64,000 bases of DNA, taken from assembly GCF_013373865.1 (NCBI RefSeq), contig NC_050474.1:14881045-14945044 (forward strand), given 5' to 3'. Positions 21,819 through 34,300 of this stretch are shown here, one piece after another. This DNA is from Monomorium pharaonis (taxonomy: Eukaryota; Arthropoda; Insecta; Hymenoptera; Formicidae). The position numbers and the translations under genes were made by a program. The first letter of the stretch is position 1; every line of letters starts with the position of its first letter. The notes beneath the pieces are model-generated. The model searched no databases. It had not been told where the DNA came from and was given only the letters and a program-made list of their open reading frames with translations.

Positions 21819-22111
21819 GGCCGGTATTCATAGTCGGGTCTTATATTTAAGATCATCTTAAGTACTGTCTTAAGATGCCATCAACCAATCACAGAGCCGT
21901 ATTAGCATCTTAAGACATTGCTTGAGACGATCTTGAAATAAGATTTGACTATGGCCGGTATTCATAGTCGAATCTTATTTAAAGATCGTCTCAAGCAATG
22001 TCTTAAAATGCTAATACGGCTCTGTGATTGGCTGATGACATCTTAAGACAGTACTTAAGATGATCTTAAATATAAGATCCGACTATGAATACCGGCCTAT
22101 GAATACCGGCC
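21819..22111. mobile_element. GGCCGG-family MITE, copy 5, TGT duplication
   Basis: GGCCGGTATTCATAGTCG to GAATACCGGCC, with TGT at 21816-21818 and 22112-22114. It is split by copy 6. Confidence 0.9.
21953..22097. mobile_element. GGCCGG-family MITE, copy 6, inserted in copy 5
   Basis: A 145-bp copy duplicating TAT (21950-21952, 22098-22100), inserted in the last 14 bases of copy 5, in its terminal repeat. Confidence 0.93.
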
Positions 22112-22338
22112 TGTGGCTGGCATTCTTCTTCCATGTATATATACTCAAAGGTCTCTAATGAATACCGGCCATTAGATCGATCTATGAATACTGGCCCTAT
22201 TGTACATTCGGCCATCACCCGGCTTATTGAAGACCCGACCCAAACAAGTAAATTGCCTTCGTTTAGATCTTAATATCTGTTCAGTTGCAAAGTAATTCCT
22301 TATTTGCAACGTTGTGTGAATAAAAATATTGTGGCAAA
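22112..22338 (+). promoter_or_regulatory. Probable TOP3B promoter and 5' UTR
   Basis: Only about 225 bp separate the last MITE from the start codon. Two more MITE ends ('gaataccggcc', 'gaatactggcc') lie at about 22160-22196. The start context GCAAAATGA is acceptable (A at -3). No TATA box stands out. Any promoter must be here or within the MITEs. Confidence 0.45.
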
Positions 22339-25300
22339 ATGAAGACCGCTTTGATGGTGGCCGAAAAACCTTCTTTAGCAGCATCGCTGGCTAATATATT
22401 GAGCAGTGGACGATGTAGTACCAGAAAAGGTATGTTGATAATTCGAATTACTTATCCTCTTTCCACTTTCTTAATATTTTCTTCATATATATTTTTCTTT
22501 AGGGCTAAACGGCTCCTGTTCCGTTCATGAATGGATAGGTCAATTTAGATCCGAGACCGTAAATTTTAAAATGACTTCTGTATGTGGACATGTTATGACA
22601 TTGGATTTTATTGGGAAATACAACAATTGGGACAAAGTGGATCCAGTAAGACTAAATATGACATTTTATTCGTTATTGTATTTATTTATTTTATTGTATT
22701 TCCTGATGAAATTGAATTACTGATATTAATAACTCTGAAATTGTTGAAACTAGAAATAAAAATTATTCAGCACTTACATTGCACTTACAATAGTGCAAAA
22801 TTAATTTTAAGGAATTCTAAAGATAATTAACTACACATTATAAGAAAGTAATGAAATGCAAGACATTTTGTAGATTTATTAACAGAAGTTGAACATTGAA
22901 AAATGCTAAAATATGATTAAATTCTAAAAATATTAACCCTAAAACAGTAAACATTTTTTTAATCTCAAATGTGGATTATATAATCTTTGTCATGAAAAAA
23001 ATGAAGAGATTCATATAATATAATAGCGATTTCAGTCCATCTTTAAAAATGGACTGCTTGCAGAATACCTAGGAAGGAAACAACTTGCAGTATATTTGTA
23101 ATCCAATATTATGTTTGAGGTTAAAAAAGTAATTTTATTCTAAGAAAAAAATAATGCAAAGTATATTTTAATATAAATTAATAAAAGAACACTTTAAAAT
23201 ATGCTAAAATTCTATGAATTCTAAAGATAATTATTAAAAAGAAAAGTAATGATTGAAAAATAAATAAAAAGTAATTTTTAAATTGAAAGTTTTAATATTT
23301 CTAATTTATCACATACATACAATGTCGTGGCATATCAGCCCAACATATGTTCATTTATCTGATCAACTTAGGTCTGATTCAGAAACATTTTTTGAGAAAA
23401 ATATTAAAAAAGCTTACAGTATCTGTAACATAAACTAGATTTTTAATAAAAATTTTGTTTAAAGAGGAAATTTAGGAAAGTAATCCTAGATGAGGCTAAT
23501 CAATTTAGTTCGTGAATATATAATTTATCTATAGTACTGAATGCATATCGTCTTGCATTTGTCAACATTTTTTACTATGAATACAGTTAAAAATAATTCA
23601 CATAAATATATATGGATTATAATTGTAGTAATTGTTTAATTATATTTTATTTATATCTGAAAAGAACCAGAATCAATGATCGAAACATTGTTTATCTAAT
23701 AAACTAATTTGCCAGGAAGTCGATTTGATTTACTTATTTATTGTTTAATCATACATTTGTGTGTTAATTGTAAACACTTGGCAAGTTATTTTTTTATTTA
23801 AAAAATTTATTTTTATTTTTTTATGCATCTTTAACTTTGAACTTATTTTTTGATAAAATTGTTTTAAAAGGTATATAAAATACAAGTAAATATCAATATG
23901 AAGATCTAGCTATGACTGAGTAAGGCATATTCTATATGCATTTATACTACTTTGATTCATATTCTCTTATTGAAATTGGGGATCTGGACCAATTGGTTCT
24001 TAGTTCTTTTTTTCTTTTCTGTTGTGCAATGACTTATGAGGACAATTCAATTCAGTATTTGTTTCTTTTACACACTCAATTATTTAAATTAATAAATATT
24101 AAATACCATTAACTACTATTATTATTTATTAAGAATTGAAAAATGAAGAACCACAACCAAAAAAATTGTAATGTAAACGGTTTTTAGTTTTCTTTATTTG
24201 TCAAAAAATTAGAACCTGTTATACTGAAATTGAATTCGTTTTTAAATATTTTATTAAACCCTAACTGAAACCGAACCATAATTTTATTTTGGTCTGGGTC
24301 CCTAAGACACTTGCCCTAGAAAGTTGCAGGTCCCAAGTTTGATCCCTGACTGATGTTTTCATAATGAAATTATTTACATTCTGGGGGAAACAGAGAAATT
24401 GATGTTTATTAATATCATTAGTAAATTGATTGTTAATTTAATATCGCAATATTACTAATCTAGTTTATTTTATAGCTGTGGTATTTATTATGGTAATAAA
24501 GATTGAAGATTTTATTTAATACACAATTTAGTGAACATTAAAAGATGTATAAAATTACAAGTAAACATCAGCATGAAGATCTAGCTGTAACAGAGTAAGA
24601 TGTATTCTGTGAGTTGTGTTTTCACATATTTAATCTATATTCTTTTATTTAAATTTTTTTAAATTTAATTGTGCGAGTTTAAAATTGAATATATTTATTA
24701 CAAAAAATGTTTTAACATTTTTTTTTCAAAAAAATCTATAGTTTTTGAGATACATTATAAATTAAGGATGTATCGGACTGAAGTTTAAAGTGGTACAAAG
24801 TTGCTAAAAATTTGTGAAATTATTCTTTTAGTTTTCCTAATGTACTGCAAAAAACTCAGCATCCACTAAATGGTTGCTGAGTTATAACTATTTTAATTTT
24901 TATTGATTTTACATGGTAAAATCTTTTTCTATCTTATGGAAAAAGACAATCTTGATGGATAAAACAGCTAAAAAAATATAGAAGAAATAGTACCAGTGTT
25001 TTGAATTTTTTTGTACATCTAGTATATAAATGGATGAAAATAACCAAGTTTCAATTGTCTTCACTACACCGTTTTAAAGAAATAAAATATAACTTGAGAT
25101 AATTGTTCATTTTCACTGTCAAAAGTTTAAACTCATAAGTGAAAAAATCGCAAATACGTGAAAAATATCTTTGTAAGAGTAAAAATAAGACTCCAACTAT
25201 TATTCAAGTTTCTTACATTTAGATTTACTATGCGTTAGGTGTAGAGATTTAAGTATTTCAACTTTCATGCACTTTTGTCTAAGATTGTATGTCCGATACA

Positions 25301-28300
25301 TCCTTAAAACTTGTTGAAGCCCATGTCCAGTTTAAGATTTACTATGAAGAATATTAAACTTAAAAATTGATTGAATTAGTAATTTTTTTATTAGTAAAAA
25401 ATTACAATGTTATTAACACAATGTTTTGATCAAAATTCTGATCCTTTTCAAGTATAGTACAATAATTCTAGTTTTTTTTGTCATCTTTAGCATATCTTTT
25501 CCTTTTTTTATTAAAACGTCAAGTTTTGGTGGGATTTTGAAAACAGTATCTAATCCATATTTGTTTAAATGTCTTAATATTTACACAAAATTTGTCAAAA
25601 AACGGCAAGGCTACGCATCTCTTAATATTAAATTTTTTATTCACACTATTGGGATTTTTGAGCCGATTTTTTAATTCTTTAATTTTTTTAAAATATGTTC
25701 ATTAATTCTTTTGAGAAACAATTATAAATCAATATCTCTAATTTTATGTTAGTTTTATGGAATTTGTTATTAGATAGAAGCACAATCAACAAGGTTTTTG
25801 ATAGTGTTAATTTTATAGCGGAAATGTACTTTATAAAAAAAATACAAATGTGATAAATTTATAGAAAGATATCGAAATTTAAATGTTATTTATGATAGGG
25901 TTATTGAGTGCATACAATATTAATTCAAAAGATAGGTTTGTTTGACTTGTTGTCACATTGTGTTTGTATTTATTTATTGTTCATTTATTATTTATTTGTT
26001 TATTTTGTATTTATTTATTGTTCCTTGATTGCGTTTGTCAGTTATACAGTTATCTCTAATTATATAACACTGCACATTAAATTTAATAAGATGAACGCAA
26101 CTTATATAGCTAAGGCTCGTATTTATTTCTTTATTTCTGACTTTCTTAAAAATAACACATGAGTTTTATGATATTTTTTAATTTTTTAAACTTATTAAAT
26201 TTGACAGACTACTTAAAAAATTGCCCATTTTGGAACAATTGCATTTTGAATTAAATTTTATGCTAAATGATTAGTATTGATGATCCAGAGAAAAGAGCGA
26301 CCGCAAAATAGATTGTTTTTTTGTCCCTTTTGTGGCCGATTTTAGTGTTAGTTAAATTGTATCCCAACAATGCCTTATGATAACATTAATTATATAAAAG
26401 TTTTAATTTGAGGTGACAGTTGGTTTCGATAATGAGTGGTCACCAGTATATTAACTAAATTACATGAAAGCATGATTTTTATGCGACTTAAAAAATTTAA
26501 AATCGTTTTTCTTAATGATTTTTGGGTTGCTAAAAACGAATCAGATTTTTAACACTTAAAATGATTGATCTAAACTGGTGGATACACTTAAAAATTACTA
26601 CAGTTTTTTTAAACTCAGTTTGAAAACCATTTATTTTGGGGTTTTCTGGGTCGCTGAAAATAAATGTAAAGCCAGATTTTCGAAAATCAAATGGACTCAA
26701 TATGGCAGACTACACTAAAAAATTTTTTTTTAATGTTTTTGTACTTTAGTATATACTGATAATGATCTTAGTATATAATTCTTCAACAATTAGTTTTAGC
26801 AGTTCAAAAAACTTGCAGCAGCAAACCTTAAGTTACTAGACCAAGAGTTATTGTAATTATAACTTTTTAAATGTAGTTTGCTATATTGAATCTGCCATTT
26901 TGATTTTCGAAAATCTGACTTTACATTTATTTTCAGCGACCCAGAAAACCTTAAGTTAAATGATTTTGAAACTGAGTTTCAAAAAACTGCAGCATTTTTA
27001 AGTTTAGCCGCCATTTTTTATCAAGCCATTTTAAATGTTGAAAATCTGATTTTAGATTCCTTTTTAGCGACTAAAAAACGTCAGGAAAAAGGGTTTAAAA
27101 ATTTTTAAGTTTTATAAAAATCATGCTTTTACGTAATTTAATTAATACACTGGTGATTTTTGACCCCTCATATCTTCAAAACTAACTGTTACCTAAAGTT
27201 ATGGAGGCAGACCACCTTGGAGGACTGAAAATTATATGTATTGTTACGCGCTGCCCGGTATACTCTCCGGCCACGAGTCAGCTGTCAAATCGGCGATGTC
27301 GTTCGGTGGCGGCGGTCAGCTGTCTGGAGCCGGGCAACGGAATTGACGGGAATCAACAAACTGTTGTTAAGAGGCATCGAGCCAATTCAGTCGTTGTAAA
27401 CGCTTCTAATAAAATCGTTTGTTTTGAGAATTAAAAGAGTGTTTCCTCATTTCCGCGAGCGCGCGCGTAACAATCAGTGAATTTTTATAAAGAAAATAGT
27501 GAATGTTAATAAAATTTTGTTGTAAGGCCTTTATTCTACTACTTTGCAAAAATAATAAGAAACTATAAAAAAATTTTTTTATTAAAAAATGGCGAACCTA
27601 TGCTGTTTTACTGGAACGCCTTTTATTTACGACGACTAACTGGCGTTGCGGAATTTTCAGACACTCTTTGACCTAGAAAACAAAACCAAAATTTCTCATT
27701 TTTTATGTACTAAAAACTAATATAATAGATACGGAAATTTCAAAATATATATTTGAAAGAAAATGGCAACTTTTTAAAAAAGAATTTTATTTTTGATCGA
27801 AAAATGAATAACAAAAAATGGCTATAAAAAATATTTTTTAATTTACCTTAAAATTTATATGTACTTCGTTAGTTTTTAATATGTAAAAAATGAGAAATTT
27901 TTGTTTTTTGTTCAAAGAGTGTTTGACAACCCCGCAACGCTAGTTGGATAAAAGGCGTTTTAGTAGAACGGCAATAGATCTGCTATTTTTTAATAATGAA
28001 ATTTAAAAAAATACTTTTTTTTTATTCTTTAAAAGTAGTAGAATAAAGGCCTTGCAACAAAATTTTAGTATGTATATTAGTGCATTAAAAAAAAACATTA
28101 CTGTTTTTTTTAATGCACTAATTTACATATGATTTTCCGTAAGTCCTGCAAGGTGGTCTATCCCTTTAAAACTTTTGTGTGATTAAAGTCTCATAAGCTA
28201 TTATATTGTTTGGCATACAATTTAACTCCGAAATCGTAGGCCGCAAAAGGAGCGATTTTTGCGGTCACTCTTTTAAGATGAGCATATGATTAGTTTCAGA

Positions 28301-31300
28301 GATATGGAAAGTCAAAGTGGTGAGTTTTCTATTAGACAGTATGATTGTTAATTTGTTTTGAAGCGGAATTGAGTTCTGAAGATTTGAGTGTGTCCGCGAA
28401 AAAATTAAAATAATCTCAAGACAAATATGATGTAAAAGTAAATAACTTTTAATTATCGATTTGTTAATTTTGTATCTGTAATAAGTGCCATTTCTCAAGC
28501 AGTTGGATGCAGAAAGTATAAAACTGATATGATCTTTACTGAGTTTGTTAAGGGGATCCTGGAGTGACATAGTTACCGACATTTTTTTGCGAACTTGGAT
28601 TTTCAAATTGTAATAACAATCCAAAATCCTTTTATACGATTAAAGTACGCACAAAAATAAAGAGGGCAACGTACGATTTGTTCTGATAAATAAAAAAATT
28701 GTTATTTGTTAGTCTCCTAATGACAATATTTGCTTTTTATACAAAATTTGTACGAAAAATTTACAGTTTATATACCTAAAATGATCTCGTCGTTCCCTAG
28801 AAAAAAACTTTTAGGAACAATATCGTGCAATTAGAGATAAGATTAGAAGCCTAGAAAAAAAGATTCGCATTCCGCAAATTGGAAAATAAAAAAGCGAAAA
28901 TTTAGGTTCTATACGCGTAAAAAGTTGATAAGTAGAGCAATATGAAAAAAAAGTTGTTTTCTCGATATAAAATCCAATTCACAGATATTAATATGTATAC
29001 TTTAATTCTGGAAAAAGATTTCCAAATCTGTAAGAGAAATGTATATCAAATCTCATTAATGATATGCATGAATGACTTTACATTATCGACCTCGATCAAA
29101 TTTTAAAGGCACTCCAGGATCCTCTTAATCGCACCTTGAAGAGTGACGTAGTTGCTGATATTGCAGTTTGTATGTTTAATGACGACTTATGGAGTATTAT
29201 AAAAATTATGGAGCTGCTAGATATCGTTATTGGACCAACTTTGCTACAATAATTGTGTAGAGGCTAACGAGATGCATGTAAAGATATATCCACATAAACT
29301 TGCATAGTGTTTATGCGCTTATGCAAGTTTGTGCGGTACCTTAAAGCAGATTGAACGCTCGCTCATGGACGCCGCAAAAGAGGCGCGCTTGTCTAGATCT
29401 TTATCTCACAAAGACAAAGAGAAAAATATCACCGTAGAAGGGCAACTATATGCACTGAGAAAAAAATTTCTTTAAATACATTTAAGAAACTCGGTTTTCT
29501 TATTACAAAGAAATGATTTTTTTCAGTTTAATAATGATACTATTGATGTCATTAAATCATTACTTAGAGGAACAAAATCAAAAATGTACGAAATGATTTA
29601 TTTAAAAAAATAAAATATTTATTTGCTAGCATACATTGTTTTGTTGCTGTAAAAAAATATTTGTTTGTAATAAGAAACCGAGTTTCTTAAATGTATTTAA
29701 AGAATTTTTTTCTCAGTGTGGTTCTGACATCGCGAAATAAAGATAAATTTGAAACCTAACAATTTTTACATGTAAAATTGGTTTGGAAACCTTTAAACGC
29801 GTTTTTCTCGAAACATTTTTTTAATTGGCTTGCAGCATAACTTCAACAATTTTGGTTTGGTTTACTTGAAATTTTAATAGTATTTTTAAAACAATTCCGC
29901 GAGGTAACACGTACGGAATTCGATTAATTGAAAACTAAGTTCTGAACCGTCAGTTTTTTTACGTTAATTTTTACTTAAAAACACTACTCTGACTTTAAAT
30001 GGTTGCTATTTTTTCAAGAAAACAAAATTTTTTTAATTCTGTACGTGTTTTACTAGGTAATGTAGATTAAAAGAAATTTTTTGTTAGTGATAGGTTAACT
30101 AATAATATTGCTAGTCTGCAAGCCCTAGAGCACCTTTAAAAAAAGATGTTTTTTATAATAATTTTTGCGCCGCCAGTTTTAAACGCAATAAAAAAATTTT
30201 GAAGTTTAATATGTATATTAATTTATTAACGCCCAAGCGGACGCTTTTTTCATAATTTTCAGCGACTTTATTTGCAATGTTAAAAATCTATAAAAAATTT
30301 GAAAAGTATCATTTCTTACATAAAATTTTACGCTTTTTTAGGATCTATCGTCAAAATTTGTATAAAATAAAATGTTATAGCGACCAAAAAAGTTATAGCG
30401 ATTTTTAAGTAGAAAAATGCGAAAAAATCGTAAAAACTTTTTTAAATATTTTTTTACATTGAAATGGTATGAAACTCTAACTCTTTTTGCAACCATCGGT
30501 GCACAAAATAGTTGTACTCTAAGGGTATATTTTTTAAATTTGTTAACATTGTCATTATTATTTATATTGCTAGCGGTTAAATCGCAAAAATTTACGAATT
30601 ATCATATTTTTTCCACAATAATTTATACATTTTGGATAACTAACCGTTTAGTATTATAGAAAATAATGATATTTTTAGCTTATTTTCGATCAAATACACT
30701 TTTTTAACATGGCGGATTTAATATGGCGACCAAAAAGTTAATCATCGATTTTTACGTTTTTCTTAAATTTTTCTATAAATCTTTTCTCGAAAACTTTTAT
30801 ACACTTTTATATACTTTTATACACAAACTATTATTAGTTTATAAATTTATTTATTAGTATATATCAGTGGACATAAATTTATAAAGTTATGAGGTAGTAA
30901 ATTTAAAATAGAAATTGTTGATTATTAACCTTAAGCATACATTTTGTTACATGCGTTTTTTATGAAATTTCGTATACATGAGTTTTTCAGATCGCTGAAT
31001 TCAAGTCTGGAGTCAGAATTTGAAAATTTTCAAAATTTAAGATGGGTATGATGGACGAAATTAATGAATAATAAGTTAGTTTATTTTAATTTGAGTGTCT
31101 GGGGGTTTTTAGGATTGTTAATTATAAATTTGAAATCCAAATTAAAAAATTTAATATGGCGGACCCAATTTGGTAGATAAGTTTTCGAAAAGTGGGTTAA
31201 TTTATTTCAATTTGGGTATCTGTGAGTTGGGTATCTGTGAGTGAGGGAACTATCACTTCCAAAAAAATTGATAAAGAATTCAAAAATTTTTTATCGGGTT

Positions 31301-34300
31301 TTTTTTATCACAAAAATTACTTAAAATTTCCTTAAACTTGTCTAAACGATGTTTACAACATATATTTTTTTCATTAAAATAGGTCCAATCATTTTCGAAA
31401 AAACCACTTTATTTTTCATTCCCCCTCCATAACTCCCCAAAAAATGCAATTTTGTAGCTAATTTTTGAAGAAGTTTTACATCTCAAGGGTGTCAACTAAT
31501 GATATCAATTTGAGCTCGATTAGTGCGGGGGCAGATTTCACCTGCTTATTCCGCTATGCCCTTTATGTCTATTGATATATACTAATAAATAAATTTATAA
31601 ATTGATAATAGATCATGCATAAAACAGTTTTTAAAAAAGGATTCATGGAGAAATAGAAAAAATGTAAAAAAATCGACGATTTTAGCATCTTTTTAGTCAC
31701 CATATTGAATCCGCCATATTAAAAATTGCGTATTTGATCGAAATTGCGAATATTAATCACATTATTTTTAGTGATAATAATAAGCTGTTAGTTATTTGAA
31801 ATTTATGAATTACACAAGCACGCAAAAAAAGAAAAATGGTTGATCCAACGAACCAGACTAGTCAATCCTTATGTATTTTGACTCGCTGAATCCGAATTCA
31901 AGGTCAGAATTGCTGAATTGGCTTATTTTTTCTTAACCCTCTGCCTACACATGGGGTTACGGTAATCCCAGTCGATTTTGAAATGTTCGCTACTGAAAAA
32001 TATTTAGCAAGAGGACGCTAGAACCAGGGGGGGGGGTTTGAACTGTGCTCTACTTATTCCTCTTTGGGCGTTGTGAATGTTCTGAAAACAACAGAAGTAG
32101 GAGCATCGAAAGTGTGTGTTGGGGTTACAGTTACCACATGTGTAGGGAACGTAAAAAAAAATGGTAGTTTCAAATTTGAAGGGTAAGTAAAGTTATTTTT
32201 TTGTTCATTACGTATCTCATTTACGCATACAGTACTTATATATATTACCAATGTCGCGATCACTTTTCGAAAATATGCTGCAATTGTAGCATTACAAATT
32301 AAAAATTTTTTCTATAACAAAAAAAAATTATTTTTAATAAATATTTTTTGTATTAATAATTATGTTTTTTAAATAAATATTACTATTTTTACTATTGGGT
32401 TTAAACTGCATTCATTTTTTACTAAATTTACATTACAAAATAAATATATTTTTTGAACAGAATAAAAAAACTGACGATAGATTCTTAAAGTACAACTTTT
32501 CCCCTTTCCATTGATCACCATTTTAATTACTTTATTTATTTTTTTCTAATAAATACAGGCGTTTGAAAAAAAGGCAAATTTTTACAAAAATTTTTCGTTC
32601 TTTTCTCATTCTTTTAAAAAAATCTCTTTTCTTTTAATATTTTTGACTTTTCAGCCAAGATCATCATAATTCTGAGATTTTTTCCTTTCGATTAAAAAAA
32701 AAATTAAAATTGATTAAATACATTTGGAGATATAAGTCAACGAAATTTTGGGGTTAGCGTAAACTCTGTGTATAGGAATCGGGAGAAAAATAAGGTGTGT
32801 AGGCAGAGGATTAACCTGTATAATAAAGTGTGTAAGCTTGCGTAACTACATTACCCGAGGAAAATACAATACGTATGACAAATCTGAGCTTCTATGAGTG
32901 AATAGCGTAGAAAATTCACTCCCTTATTCTATTATATCTAATTCTTGTTTTTTTTTGCGGTTAGGAAAAAATAAGGCAATTCAACAATTCTGACCTTGGA
33001 TTCGGATTCAGCGGGTTAAAATACATACGGACATAGTCTGGTCTACCGGACCAACCAGTTTTTTTTGTATGCTTGTGTTATTGGAAAAAATACAATTCGG
33101 AAATTTTTGCGATTTAGTCATTTTTCAATGAAAATGACAATTCTGGCAAATTTGAAAAATATACCCTTAAAGTACAATTATTTTGTGCACCGATAATTGC
33201 AAAAAAAGTTGGAGTTTTATACTATTTTAATATGAAAGAATATATTGAAAAAAAAGTTTTGGCGATTTTTTGCATTTTTTTACTTAAAAGTCACCATAAC
33301 TTTTTTTAGCTTTATTTTACACAAATTTTGATAATAGATTCTGTAGATTCTGAAAGAGCGTAAGCTTTTACGTAGAAAAAAACTCTTCAAATTTTTTATA
33401 GACCTTTAACATTACAAATTAAATTACTGAAAATTGTTAACAATTTGGTTCGTTTGGGCTTAATTCTTTCAGGGGTGGTGGGAAACAGGGTTGTCACTTT
33501 TCTTTGAATAAAAACTAGCTTTCCAATTAGCGGGGGAGGGGGGGTGAAATATTTACAAGTTTATTTACATAGTACATTTTTTTTATAAGTCTATTTTCAT
33601 ATTATTACACATCATAGAAAAGATTTAAACATAAAAATGAAAACTTTGAAATAAAATTAAATAAAACAAAATTAACAACATTAATTCTATCAGTTAAAAA
33701 ATATCAGTTAGTAATATTAGTTAAACAAAAGCATATCATAGCTTTAAAATAATAATAAAATAATTTTAAAATTTATTTTTGGTTCCACACGTATTTTTTT
33801 GTTATTTTGAGTAGCATTAATAAGCTTTTTGTCATTTTTAAGTTGTTGTATAAATTCATTACAAGACATCAAAATTTATAGATATTAGAAGTTCAGATCT
33901 AATTAATTCTACTGAACATCGATATCTAATATCTGTCCACTTTAACGTTATGTACGAAAATGCTCTATAAATGCGCTGGATGGTGGAATGTTCAATGCAT
34001 AAGATACAATAAATTGATAATTTATTTAGTTTTTCATCCTTTACTTTCTTGAATATTTATCATTTTTTATCTACACTGATATCTTCGGTAAGAGAATTCA
34101 TTATCAATGGTTTTGCTATAGTAATCATTAAATAATTTGTCCATTGATATTTTATTATCAAGTCTTAATACTATAGCAGCTTTAACGATATTATTATAAC
34201 AAAGATTTTGTTTTAAGGACAAAGGCTGAATCTGTTTAAGTGGATTTGTATCATTAAAATTAAAATGATCAATAAGATAATCACATACATTTTTATAAAA

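Noticed and set aside
24296..24355. tRNA-like B box 'ggtcccaagtttgatcc'
   Set aside because: No convincing A box or stems; at best a worn SINE fragment.
28265..28624. 119-codon open frame on the minus strand
   Set aside because: Starts with Met and is AT-rich, but matches no family, has no neighbours of its kind and lies in repeat sequence; could be chance.
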